DNA from: Pseudovirgaria hyperparasitica
Taxonomy: Eukaryota; Ascomycota; Dothideomycetes; Acrospermales; Acrospermaceae
Reading direction: 5' to 3'
Assembly: GCF_010093815.1 (NCBI RefSeq)
Contig: NW_022985549.1
Span: forward strand, 2,133,494 to 2,197,493
Length of the DNA: 64,000 nt
Shown piece after piece: positions 33,226-43,203 of this stretch; positions within the stretch are counted from its first letter, which is position 1; every line of letters starts with the position of its first letter. The notes beneath the pieces were generated by a model. It did not search any database. It had not been told where the DNA came from and saw only the letters and a program-made list of their open reading frames with translations. The position numbers and the translations under genes were made by a program.

Positions 33226-34601
33226 ATGGCCTCCGCATTCACCGCAGATATCGTTCCCCAAGCTCCAGAGGACCCGCTCTTCGGTCTGATGGCTGCTTAC
33301 CGCAAGGACACGTTTGCGCAGAAGGTCGATCTGGGCATTGGTGCTTACCGTGATGATAATGCTAAGCCCTGGGTGTTGCCAGTAGTAAAGAAGGTCAGTC
33401 TGCTCTTTTACCATGCCTGGCTTCTATCCGTCGTCGTCACGGAGCCCTTGCTAATGTCAAGCCAGGCCGACAAAATCATTGCTGACGATCCGGACCTCAA
33501 CCACGAATACCTTCCTATTGCTGGTCTCCAACAGTTCACAAGTGCCTCTCAGAGGCTAAGTCTCGGTGCAGACAGCCCAGCGATCAAAGAAGGACGAGTA
33601 AGGCCATTGTGCATCGTACTATTACTACAACAACTGAAAATAATCGTCCACAGGTTGCATCACTCCAGACCATTTCAGGCACTGGTGCTGTCCACCTCGG
33701 CGCCCTCTTCCTCTCCAAATTCTACAAGTACTCTGGTCAGACACCTACCGGATACTTTTCGAATCCAACATGGGCTAATCATGGCCAAATCTTCGACACC
33801 GCCCGTCTCTCACACAAGACATATCGCTACTTCTCGCCAACGACAAAGGGTCTCGACTTCGAGGGCATGATGTCTGACATTAAGGCTACCCCAGAAGGAA
33901 GCATCATTCTGCTTCATGCCTGTGCACATAACCCCACTGGTGTTGATCCAACACAAGAGCAATGGAAACAGATCGCACAAGTCATGGCGCAGAGGCGGCA
34001 ATTCCCCTTCTTCGACACTGCATACCAAGGCTTTGCATCTGGCGACTTGAACAAAGACGCTTGGGCCATCCGCTATTTCATTGCACAGGGCTTCGAGCTT
34101 TGCATCGCACAGTCATACGCCAAGAACTTTGGTCTCTATGGTGAGCGCGCTGGCTGCTTCCACTTCGTGACAGCCCCCGGATCCGATGCACAGAGCACAA
34201 TTACTCGCATCGCCTCCCAGCTGGCCATCCTGCAGAGATCTGAGATCTCGAACCCGCCCGCGTATGGCGCACGCATTGCGTCGTTGGTGCTCAACACTCC
34301 AGAGCTCTTTGCCGAGTGGGAGGCTAATCTGCGGACCATGAGTGGACGCATCATCGAAATGCGCACCCAGCTTCGCGCCAAGCTCGAGCAGCTCGGCACG
34401 CCAGGCACGTGGAACCACATCACCGACCAGATCGGCATGTTTAGCTTCACAGGTCTATCAGAAAAACAGGTGCTGAAGATCCGGGAAGACGCACATGTCT
34501 ATATGACGAAGAACGGGCGTATCAGCATGGCCGGCCTAAATTCGCATAACATTGACTATTTTGCAAAGGCCGTCGACAAGGTCGTCAGAGAGACTCAGTA
34601 G
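33226..34601 (+). CDS. AAT2: Aspartate aminotransferase, cytosolic type
   Basis: Three exons, 33226-33393, 33466-33597 and 33654-34601, giving 415 residues. It interconverts aspartate and 2-oxoglutarate with oxaloacetate and glutamate, using PLP. Visible motifs are DLGIGAYRDDNAKPWVLPVV, HACAHNPTGVDPT (cofactor pocket), FFDTAYQGFASGDL and SYAKNFGLYGERAG. In the last, Lys257 is the PLP-binding lysine, matching Lys258 of standard numbering. The C-terminus ends with the substrate Arg region NGRISMAGLN. I start at 33226 (MASAFTADIVPQAPEDPLFG), where cytosolic homologues start. An in-frame ATG at 33139 would add 29 Ser/His-rich residues; this is not a convincing mitochondrial presequence but could be a second isoform. 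Confidence 0.95.
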
Positions 34602-35007
34602 TTCAACGCTATGATCAGATGTGACAGACGGGGAGGTAAAGCGTCTGGCTTGAATTTTTGTACAATTAATCAAAGACACAAAAAGTTGCGGCGGCTCTTG
34701 GGAGGTTTCAGGAGGGGCTGTAGAGGGTCCAGGCATTGGAGTTTGCGCATAGAGGGTGCTCGAGCATATCATACACGTATACACACACGCATCCGCTTTC
34801 TCTGCTCATAGTGTGGTTTTTTCTTCTTCTTCAACGAAGGCAGGATGTATACCTGGTGGATGGTGGATTGTCGTGATTGGGAGAGATGAAGCCTACGGCG
34901 CGATTCTTTGATCTTCTCCTCGCATTCAGTTCTATCCCATACAGAGGAAGAACCTAGTAGGGTGTGTTATGTAATGTTAAGGGGGGGTGGTTTGAGCGTT
35001 GTTTTGC
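34602..35007. other. Convergent 3' region
   Basis: 406 bp between the stop codons of AAT2 (+) and the F-box gene (-). No gene; presumably both 3' ends and polyadenylation sites. Confidence 0.5.
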
Positions 35008-36387
35008 TCATCCGAATATCGACGCTGCTGCTGTTGCTGCCGCCTGTTGCTGCTGCTGCTGCTGGTCTGGTGCTGTACTACGATTACTATGATGCGCAGA
35101 TGCTGGTGCCACAGCGGTCTGCTCGTGAGACGTGTCGTCTTGAAGGCCCCCTATCCCGTCGCACGTCGTACGCTTCTCATCATCCACATCCACATCCACA
35201 TCCACACCAAGCCCCCTCAGTCCCACCCTCCTCTCCTCCTCCTCCTTCTTCTTCTCCTCCTCCTCCTCCGCCCTCTCCCGCACCACAGCCTCCACCCTCC
35301 TCCTCTCCATGCCCCTCACCCACTCCAGATCCCGCAAATGCTGATCCGCAGGCCAATACCGCCACTGCCGCGCCTCCGCCTTCCACGCCCGATTCGGCAA
35401 ATACGCCTGCAGCGAGTAATACCGATCGCGCTCATAGGGGAACTCAAACGACGGCCTGCCCGGCCGCGCACAGAACGCATCCGTGCCAGCCGCGACATCG
35501 GCCTCGCACAGCCCGTACGGCGGACGCAGTGCGGCGCCGCGCTCGCGGATCATGAAGATTATGGTCGCGAGGTGGCGCTGCAGGATGAGCGCGTAGAGGA
35601 GCGGGGATGAGAGTGCGGCGCGCACGAGGCGCGCGTTTGCGGCGACGAGGGTCTTGTTCCATGAGGGATTCGTGCCGCGCGGGAGTAAGGGGGGGATGTT
35701 GGTGAGGTGGGAGTGGGTGCGCCAGTGGGCGAGGTCGACGAGGGTGCAGAGGTTGTTCCAGGCGAGGATGCAGGTTGTGCAGCTGCAGATGAGGCGCGGG
35801 TTGTAGTGCTCGATGTGGGGGAAGGTGGTTTTGTGGAGGTCGAGGGTGCCGGATGCGTCGCGGGCGAGGAGGACGGCGTGGAGGGTTGGGTCGACTCGGG
35901 CGAGGAGGACGGGGCGTGGGAAGCATTTTGTGAGGATCGGGTAGCGGGTTTCGAGGATTTGGCGCGCGAGGCTGGAGGCGTGGTGGGTGGTGAGGGCGTG
36001 GGCGTGTTTGGAGACGCGCGTGTAGGTTAGGATGTCGGATGGGAGGAGGTGGGTGAGGATGGCGCAGAGGATCTCGGGGGGTAGGGTTTGGAGATTGGGT
36101 TTTGCGGCTGCTTTTTGCGATTTTTGGGATTGTTTCTTGTGCAGGCGTGCTAGTTTTTTGGAGTGTAGTGTTAGGGGTTTGGTCGTGTCGTTTAGAGGCT
36201 CGTCGTTGTCGTCGTTGTCGTCGTTGTCGTCGTTGTCGTCGTTGTCGTCGTTGTCGTCGTTGTCGTCGTTGTCGTTGTCGTCGTTGTCGTCGTTGTCGTC
36301 GTTGTTGTCGTCCTCGATGACCGTTTTCCGTGCTCTTCGCGACTGTTTTGTCTTCAGTGTGTCTCTGGATACGGGTGGCGGGTTCAT
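35008..36387 (-). CDS. F-box-like protein with Asp-Asp-Asn repeat
   Basis: Single exon, 459 residues. Residues 25-62 are an acidic run of DDN units from a 9-nt tandem repeat, followed by a Lys/Gln-rich basic segment. An F-box-like helix set starts near residue 98 (LQTLPPEILCAILTHLLPSD, ILTYTRVSKHAHAL). Such motifs bind Skp1 in SCF ubiquitin ligases. The central part contains ICSCTTCILAWNNLC and FEFPYERDRYYSLQAYLPN, which recalls a common filamentous-fungal F-box family. Downstream are a charged coiled-coil-like stretch (RERAEEEEEKKKEEEERR), a DVD run, and a final poly-Gln/Ala segment. Substrate is unknown. The third positions are strongly G/C, so other frames are also open across the gene; this frame is chosen for its F-box. 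Confidence 0.8.
   Translation of the reverse strand: MNPPPVSRDTLKTKQSRRARKTVIEDDNNDDNDDNDDNDNDDNDDNDDNDDNDDNDDNDDNDEPLNDTTKPLTLHSKKLARLHKKQSQKSQKAAAKPNLQTLPPEILCAILTHLLPSDILTYTRVSKHAHALTTHHASSLARQILETRYPILTKCFPRPVLLARVDPTLHAVLLARDASGTLDLHKTTFPHIEHYNPRLICSCTTCILAWNNLCTLVDLAHWRTHSHLTNIPPLLPRGTNPSWNKTLVAANARLVRAALSSPLLYALILQRHLATIIFMIRERGAALRPPYGLCEADVAAGTDAFCARPGRPSFEFPYERDRYYSLQAYLPNRAWKAEARQWRYWPADQHLRDLEWVRGMERRRVEAVVRERAEEEEEKKKEEEERRVGLRGLGVDVDVDVDDEKRTTCDGIGGLQDDTSHEQTAVAPASAHHSNRSTAPDQQQQQQQAAATAAASIFG
36201..36312. repeat. 9-nt tandem repeat (GTCGTCGTT), about 12 units
   Basis: Lies inside the F-box gene and encodes repeated Asp-Asp-Asn on the minus strand. One unit is shortened by three bases, so the frame is kept. 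Confidence 0.95.
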
Positions 36388-36659
36388 TGTTCTTTGACTC
36401 TACCACTGCGAAGTGGAAGTGTGGAGTAGAAGATGCAATTCACGCTGAGTTTTTTAAGTATGAGAGCGTGGACATTTCCTATGGCGGTGTTGAAGTTGAG
36501 GGACCGCTTCAGCTAGGCTGACGTCATCACGTACTTAGCCGCTTGATTGTATCTTTGAGGTCTCAAATTCTGATACATATTGTCCACATTTCTACCACAT
36601 AGGGCTATGCAAGAGAGTATGTCTTCTGGACCAAACGGTGCGAGTGAGAGTGATGCAAC

Positions 36660-37052
36660 TCAGTCCTTGCGCAAAGCGTCTCTTGACTCCCACCACGGCG
36701 TTCCCTCTGCTTCATCATCACCACCCTCTTCCACCACGCCTCTATTCGTCCACCAACCATGAATCCAGCGTGCATACGTATACGTTTCTGCAGTTCCAAC
36801 GACCGAGAGCGCAGCGATGAGAAAGTATTTTGTGCCTCTCGTTGCGCCCAAATCCTCTAGGCTGAACTTTGGCTGGTTTGTGCTGCCTTGTCCAGGGCTG
36901 GACGGGTTTGCTTGTGCCAATGTATTGCACCAAGTCGTTGCGAATGACGAAACCTGGAGTTTGGAATGCACATGACAACGTAGATTTGCTCGTGCTAAGT
37001 GCAGCTTGGTCGGAGACTGTGCCGAGAAGTGTCTAGCAAAAAGATTTGACAT
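36660..37052 (-). CDS. Small single-pass, probably mitochondrial, protein
   Basis: 130 residues from the ATG at 37052 (MSNLFARHFSAQSPTKLHLA). The N-terminus is rich in Arg, Ser and His and lacks acids, like a mitochondrial presequence. A conserved-looking block follows: KFSLEDLGATRGTKYFLIAA, LSVVGTAETYTYARWIHGWW, with one membrane segment. The C-terminus is acidic and hydrophilic. I recall similar short proteins with an FSLEDLGA motif in other ascomycetes, without assigned role. An in-frame ATG at 37094 would add 14 hydrophobic residues and seems less likely. The gene is only 272 bp from the F-box gene start and on the same strand. Function unknown. Confidence 0.65.
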   Translation of the reverse strand: MSNLFARHFSAQSPTKLHLARANLRCHVHSKLQVSSFATTWCNTLAQANPSSPGQGSTNQPKFSLEDLGATRGTKYFLIAALSVVGTAETYTYARWIHGWWTNRGVVEEGGDDEAEGTPWWESRDALRKD

Positions 37053-37262
37053 GGCGGAGAATTGACAAAATGGATATATGGTTAACAGCACCAACTCAGC
37101 TCGAGTGGTCGCGAGCTATATAGCGAATATATGTATGTACTCTCGCAAAGTCTACCAAAATGACACATATCTTACAGTCATACTTTCATTTCCGCGTATA
37201 AGTTCTTGGCAAGTTCGCACGAGACTTTTGGCCCCCCTTTCGATCATTATATTCCGTTCTAA

Positions 37263-37877
37263 TTACCTTACACTCCCCATCTCACTGATATTATTAGACG
37301 GCAATTCTCTGCTTGGTGGAACCCCGCTGACTTCTGAGACTGGTGCTGAGTACCTATTGTGCTGATAAGTGGGCGGATAGTCATCCTGTGGTGTTGCCTT
37401 ATAGCTGTAGCCGGTGTATTGAGTTCCCTGCGGCATTGGCGAGTTGTTGGCTCCATCAATGAAGGTTGCCGGTTTCGATGCCTCGAAAGCTGGCTGGTAC
37501 TGGTCGGCAGCTCTTCTCCTACGGCGGCGTTGGATGAAACAGCATGCTACCGTGGCCAGGAATAGTGGGATTCCCACACCCAGCCCTACTGCCAGACCGA
37601 TGATGACCTTTCTTGTTGTATCGACGGTCTTCTTGGCAGAGTTATAGTTTCTGGTGAAGTCGCTGTCCGCCGACGCGCTGTCAACGCTGGACTAAGACGA
37701 AGGGAAGGAGAAGGAGGTGAATGTTGTTTGTCTAGGTCGGATCCGGCTGGGTTCTGAATGCACAGCATCGGCGCCTATCATCACTCGTGGAGTCGCCAGG
37801 CATGTTTGGACTAAGAAGAGCAGGAAGAATACTGTATAGAGTGTGCTGGACAGAGAGAAGCGTGTAAAGAGACTCAT
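37263..37877 (-). CDS. Small single-pass membrane protein; in-frame TAG or unproven intron
   Basis: From the ATG at 37877 the frame gives a signal peptide (LYTVFFLLFLVQTCLA), then a short Ser/Arg-rich part (TFTSFSFPSS) and a TAG at 37692-37694. The same frame continues without break: SSVDSASADSDFTRNYNSAK, a membrane segment (VIIGLAVGLGVGIPLFLATV), six arginines, and a Tyr/Pro-rich cytosolic tail ending ISEMGSVR. Either the TAG is the 3' border of an intron, or it is a nonsense codon. The TAG follows a good pyrimidine tract; a candidate donor GTGATG gives 93 nt, in phase, leaving 173 residues. That donor is weak and I see no clear branch site. The layout suits a type I cell-surface protein of unknown role. 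Confidence is high for coding nature, low for the exact model. Confidence 0.6.
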
Positions 37878-38803
37878 TTTGAAAGCGAGTATCGTTGAGG
37901 TGAGCATTATTACCGGTCGAAGGATATAGACACCTTTATAGATTATAAACTACCATGGCGAAGTCTAGTCCTGGTGAGATTGTTACATTCTAGCGCACGC
38001 TATGTTCACGTGTCAAGCCAATTATAACTCTTGCGAGGCCGAATGTAGTTTAACATTTGGAGTCGTGGCTGTGAAGACTGGCAGAGATCATCGACCCACT
38101 ACGTCATTTGCCTGTATACATCGATACTGAAATAGTCCAGGGTGTGGCTGAGTGGAAAGATGCCGAGCAAGTCGACGGGCGATGCAGTAAAAATTGCATG
38201 ATTGGACGAGAATGATATAATCAGATGGAGAGGAAGGACGGCCAACCCGAAAGCGAGATGATGTTTTGGCCCCCATCTACAACATCACCCTCTTCTACCT
38301 CGATTAGGCAAGTCTTAGTCTTGGCAGCTTCGGTAGCTATTTGGCCTAAGGCAGACACAGCCCAGCCTCCGAGGTACGTCTGCCACAGATAATTATCTGC
38401 TACCGGTCGCGTATCATCAGTTCCCCTATCCACTCCATCATTCTGCAACGCATGTTTGAGAGATGTGGCCTTATAACGATTGCCTGAAACCATCCATTCC
38501 GTGGTAGAGCATCACGTTGGTCTGTCTACGACTGCCGAACATATCCATTTAAGCTCCTGTCTTCTCTCCAACAGACTTGGCCGCGACGTGGAATCCTTCC
38601 CAAACCTGTCATGCGACCATGCGCAAATATTGCACAGTGTATGAACGAGAGACATGGCTGAGTATGTCACTCGATGGGGCGGCCCTCGTTGCTGTTGGGA
38701 TAGAAGAGAAGCAGTCATTCCATCAGATTCTTGATTCGTGTCCGCAGGTCGTTCTTTATATATCAAAGTCATTCTTCACATGTTATCATTCCAAGCCAGA
38801 ACC
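37878..38803. other. Gap between divergent small genes
   Basis: 926 bp. It contains one questionable 90-codon ORF listed separately; otherwise promoter regions of the two flanking genes. Confidence 0.4.
38221..38493 (-). CDS. Questionable 90-codon ORF
   Basis: Codons and composition look protein-like (NYLWQTYLGGWAVSALGQIA, KTKTCLIEVEEGDVVDGGQN) but there is no recognised motif, signal or partner exon. It may be a real microprotein, a relic exon or chance. Confidence 0.25.
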   Translation of the reverse strand: MVSGNRYKATSLKHALQNDGVDRGTDDTRPVADNYLWQTYLGGWAVSALGQIATEAAKTKTCLIEVEEGDVVDGGQNIISLSGWPSFLSI

Positions 38804-39391
38804 ATGAGACTTGCAATCGTCTTAACCGCTCTGGCCATCACCGTGGCCGCCATTCCTGCTCCTCGGCGAGGTCGTCCTCTTCTGTTCAATGACTTCGGAA
38901 CTACTGCTCCTCCACAGAATACACCGCCCGTGGGTGTAGATAATCCACAGAACGGTGTAGACGCCCAGGATACAAACAACGATGCGAATGCCCAAAACGC
39001 AGCCGCGAACGACCAGCAGCCCCCTAAAAACAACAACAATGGAGGAGGCACAATCGATCTGGCACTCATCCCGGACTTCGGCATAACCGCCGGAAATCCG
39101 CTTCCTGGTACCAGCGACTGCATCGGCTCAGTGCCCGGTGTGCCCATACCGTGCACATGTCCACCCTCAAAAGAAGCCTTCGCCGCCAAGTTACAGGAGT
39201 TTTTGGCCGCGGGCCAGACGCCCGCCGGCGCGGCGGTCAGCTTTCCGGCAGGGAATAGTAAACAGGACCAGATTGTCAGAATTGATACGGCACTGGTAAC
39301 GCTGCAGAGTTTTACCGGGCAGCCTGGAGTGGGATGTCCGGCGAGCAGTACGACGCTGTTGGAGCAGAAAAGAGCTTTGCAGCAGGGGTGA
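38804..39391 (+). CDS. Secreted fungal protein of unknown function
   Basis: Single exon, 195 residues from the ATG at 38804 (context ACCATGA). It has a signal peptide (RLAIVLTALAITVAAIPA), followed by a basic stretch and an Asn/Gln/Pro-rich linker of about 60 residues that is probably unstructured. The C-terminal domain carries cysteines in CIGSVPGVPIPCTCPPSKE and GVGCPASSTT, four in all, enough for two disulfides. This arrangement (PCTCPPS..F...L and a GVGCPA end) recurs in secreted proteins of filamentous ascomycetes, from memory. No enzyme motif is seen, so a role at the hyphal surface or in host contact is only a guess. It diverges from the single-pass gene at 37263-37877. Confidence 0.78.
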   Translation: MRLAIVLTALAITVAAIPAPRRGRPLLFNDFGTTAPPQNTPPVGVDNPQNGVDAQDTNNDANAQNAAANDQQPPKNNNNGGGTIDLALIPDFGITAGNPLPGTSDCIGSVPGVPIPCTCPPSKEAFAAKLQEFLAAGQTPAGAAVSFPAGNSKQDQIVRIDTALVTLQSFTGQPGVGCPASSTTLLEQKRALQQG

Positions 39392-39509
39392 AGGTTGAAT
39401 AGTCTCTATGGACATTAAGAACCTTTAGATTGTCTAGTGGATTGGGGTGAGGCTTATTGGCGCTACGATATATCCTTTTGTCATGATGGTTTCTGATATT
39501 CTATGCCTT

Positions 39510-41416
39510 CTACTTTTCCCCTTGTTCGTTATCCTCTTTTTCTTTCTGTTCTATCCGTAGGCGTCTTGCTTCTCTCCATTGTGGTCCAAACTTCGGTAGC
39601 AGCAATAAAATCGGGCTTGTGGCAAACAGCACAAGCGAAACAAATGTAAAACACCACCCTCGTCCCATCTTCTCTATCATCTCAATGATAATGGCTGCAC
39701 CACCCGCGCCGACAAGGCATCGTACCAGATTATTAGCTGCCGTGGCAGTCGCTGGACTCTGCGGATACAGATCAATCAACAACACACTCATCACATTGAA
39801 CGCCCCCGTCTGACACATGCCCATCAGGAACTGCAACACCAATGAGATTGCAAGATGCGCTTCTACTTGGAGCACCCAGCCGTATACCAAGAACATCGTG
39901 TTACCAACGATGAATAATGGCCATGCGACTTGTATGCGGGTACGCTCGATTGGGAAATTCTTAAGGTCGTCGCCGCGTTTACGGTCGATTGGGAATCCAA
40001 TTTTGGCGGCTATGCGCCGATAATTACAGTCCATGGCGCGGCCACTTATAAGCGGGGCGATGAGGGAGCCCATGCCGTACGGGAGGAAGCAGAGGCCGAT
40101 CTGGAGGTTGTCGAAGCCATAGATGGTCTCGAAGAGATATGGCGTGGAGCCTGTGGCTGTTAGCCTCGCAAGTACGTTTGTTAGGGTAATAGGACAGCAG
40201 GATATTCCGGTGATTGATTAGAGAAGGAAGACATGGCCGGAACTTGATCGAACAGTAAATTTCTAAACAATAAGGTGCCGACTTACCGACGATACAGTAG
40301 CATGATGTGTATATCAAAGAGTTCACGATCAAAAGCATGCAGACATCCTTCTCTACGATAACTTTAAGCGTGTTCAGGGGATTTGGCCAACGCAGCTTCC
40401 GTTTGCTAGCGAGACGAGCTTGCGCCTGGCGTAGAGTCTCTCGTGATGTAGTTCGTTCAAGTTCGTTTGTGTCTCTGGCCACCCTGCGAACTTGAAGATA
40501 GTTCAAGAGAGACATGTTCCAACCCTGTGGAGGAATGCTACCGTTGCCTACAACGTTATGTGCTGTCTCCGGAAATGTTATAAGGAAGGGAATGAGGTAG
40601 GCTCCAGCAAGGATGATGAGAAAAAAGAAGATCCAACGCCAACCAAGATATTGAGCAAAGATACCACCTAGAACAGGTCCGAGAGCCGGAGCGATCATTG
40701 GTCCACTGGTCACCCAGCCCATCCAAACACCACGTTCTGCGCTGGTTGCAATGTCTGCTACGACACCGCTCCCCATGGCAATGGTTCCGCTCGAGCCAGT
40801 ACTTTGGAGACATCGAAGGACCAGAAGAGCCGCAAATGAATTCTGAAGGGCCAAGCCTATGTTGGCACCTATGTATATAATGAAACCAAGCACTAAGTGA
40901 GTCAGTAACTTGAAAGTCCTCAGGGTTGATTTAATGCAGACCGTAAGCAGGACGTCTTCCGGCACTATCAGCGAGATCTCCAAATATAGTCGGTGCCAGC
41001 CCCTGGAATATCATGTATGTAGTGAGTGTGAGATTTATCAGAGCAGCCGAAACCTTGTAGTCCTCGGTAAGCGTATTCAGCGCTGGAAAATATATATTGG
41101 CCGATAGTGGCGAGAATAAACCGGCGAGAGCTGTCATGAAAACAATGAATTGTTTCTGCCCAAGAGTGAACACTGAGTATATTGGTGCTTCTGATCGTAC
41201 TGACGGGGCGGCTTCGATGTCAGCGCCATGTTCTTCTTTGTCGGAGCTCGCAGCTTGGTCCTGAAGGCTCGTGGTTGAGGAAGGCGATGAACTTGATATG
41301 TCTAACTCCTTTGACTTCTCTCCGATTGATCTTTCTGTGTTAATCATGGCGATCACGCCATTTGGCGCCACTGGCAAAGCTTTTGCCATCTCAGCGTCAT
41401 TGACATGGAGAGTCAT
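39510..41416 (-). CDS. MFS transporter, DHA1 (12-TM) multidrug-type
   Basis: Three exons, 40942-41416, 40287-40892 and 39510-40156, with introns of 49 and 130 nt, giving 575 residues. After a Ser/acid-rich cytosolic N-terminus of about 85 residues come 12 membrane helices. MFS motif A is split by the first intron (GDLADSAGRRPAY). Other landmarks are IYFPALNTLTEDY in helix 1, typical of DHA1 exporters, GSGVVADIATSAERGVWMGW, GPMIAPALGPVLGGI (antiporter motif C) and GLCFLPYGMGSLIAP in helix 7-8. It most resembles the Aqr1/Qdr drug and organic-acid exporters of fungi. The central loop (about 80 residues) is basic. The second intron is longer than most in this window; its ends are GTAAGT and CTAACAG. 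Substrate unknown. Confidence 0.92.
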
Positions 41417-42020
41417 GATTTTCCACTGTATTTTGCTAGAATATCAAGCATGAAGAAACCAGAGGGAGTAAGAAACGGGTTTATGAAATGTCGAAAAAGG
41501 GTTTCCACCCTGCATGCACATGATGATGACTTGCGGTAGCCTGATGAGAACGGACTGTTATCTGTGCAATGTCGTCTAACCGTTTAAGAGGCATTCTCCA
41601 CTGCGGTAGGTAAGGCCACCATCGAAAAATTGGTGAAGCATCTCCACTACCTCGTTTCCGTACCGGTAAAGGGCCGTGGTAAGGTGGTGATCAACAGGGG
41701 CGAATGGCATGTCCGAAAGTGAGTCACGTAGTAAAAGATATATTAAGTTCAGATCCAATGTAGAAAGGTAGCCACGAAACGGCACAAAAGCCGATCATAA
41801 ATTAAAGTTCAATGCGGGGTCAGGATCAGGGTTGTATAAATGGAGGTCAGCGGAACCGGAATGTCTTGTTATGCTATGTACCATGAACTATCATCTATGA
41901 ATGGATAAATGATCAGCCACACGTGGCGCTCCTCAAGTGTGGCTGAATCCGTGCTGTCAACTTTCCACTCCGATGTCATTGCGCCCACACACACCATGCC
42001 AAACACATGAACTCTCCAGT
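41417..42020. other. Divergent gap between MFS transporter and UFE1
   Basis: 604 bp. A 69-codon minus-strand ORF at 41576-41785 has protein-like codons but no motif. Promoters of both flanking genes must lie here. Confidence 0.4.
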
Positions 42021-43203
42021 ATGGACCTTGTGCCCCAATTCAATGAGCTCCTCGTCAAACACAACAGCAAGCCCATTGAACTCTATGTATTCAAGCTGCG
42101 CAATGTCGACGCCTTCCTTCAGGAGGCATATACCATAGTACGTCACACAGAACCCGCCCAAGTAGGGACCTGATATACTCAACGTCACCAGAACAAACGC
42201 ATATCAGAGCTCACAACCTATCTCCGCTCCATACGCCAAGCCTACCTCTCTGTTCAGCCTCCATCCCGCCGCAAACAAGTCTTAAGCACTCAGAGCAATG
42301 ATGCAGACCGACGGCACCTCACCGACGCCCAACGCGCCTCCATAGACGCCGACGCAAAGCAACTGCTCCGCGAGCTCAACACCGCCGTTAGCAATCTCTC
42401 CGAGGCCGAATCTGTGCGTCAATCCACAGACTCTGCGGTCGCAATCAAGAAGCGTGCTCGACAAGGTCTCGGAGCACTGGGACGATGGGCGGCGGGAGGG
42501 GCCGTTACCGCGAAGAGTCCTGCGGAGCTCGAGATCGAGGCGAAAGCCAACACGATAAAGATGCATCGCGAGAGTGTGATTTGGTATCTTCAAAGAAAAC
42601 TGGAGGCGTGTGGGCGGTTGCAGGGCGAGATGATGGACATTCGCATCACACGGGAGGTGGAGAAGAGCAAAAGCGCTTTGTACAAGGCACGGGGCGGTAT
42701 GGCCATGCAGGAAGACACTTCTCCCATCAATGGCTTCGGAGAGACGAAGGAATATAGCACCAATTATCTTGCCTCGAAAGCTGCGCTGGATGATGACCAG
42801 CGGCAAGAGCTCGAGCAACAGTTAAGTCCAGAGCAACTGCAGCTATTCGCACAAGAAAACCAAGACATGCTGAAGCACTATGAGGATACATTAGACCAAG
42901 TCAGGTAAGCCCAATGGCTCCCATTATCCCCCCCCAAGCACCAGTACTCATACCCCCCCTAGAACCGCCGAGAAGTCCCTCCTCGAAATATCCGAACTGC
43001 AAAGCACACTCGTCGGCAACCTCGCCATGCAACAAGAGCACATCGACCTCCTCATCCAAGACTCCCACCAAACAGAAGAAAACATAGGTGGCGGCAACAA
43101 AGAGCTGAAGCGAGCAGCGGAAAGGAAAAGCACAGCGCAGATGGTATTCTATGGGACCATGGCATTCTGCGCCACACTTGTCGTATGGGATCTCCTGATA
43201 TGA
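42021..43203 (+). CDS. UFE1: ER t-SNARE Ufe1 (syntaxin-18 family)
   Basis: Three exons, 42021-42137, 42192-42904 and 42963-43203, all phases consistent, giving 356 residues. Ufe1 is the Qa-SNARE of the ER that receives Golgi-derived COPI vesicles. The N-terminal region (LVPQFNELLVKHN, EAYTINKRISELTTYLRSIR QAYL) matches the syntaxin-18 N-domain. The SNARE helix near residues 285-335 reads SLLEISELQSTLVGNLAMQQ then EHIDLLIQDSHQTEENIGGG, with a glutamine in the centre. The protein ends in one membrane anchor (MVFYGTMAFCATLVVWDLLI) with almost no lumenal tail, as expected. The first intron ends CACCAG at 42191. The N-terminal exon is outside the SNARE core but fits in frame and composition. Confidence 0.9.

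Noticed and set aside
35444-36406. 320-codon ORF on the minus strand in another frame of the F-box gene
   Set aside because: Its Arg/Pro/His-rich translation comes from reading the GC-rich gene and its 9-nt repeat out of frame; the F-box frame carries the recognisable domain.
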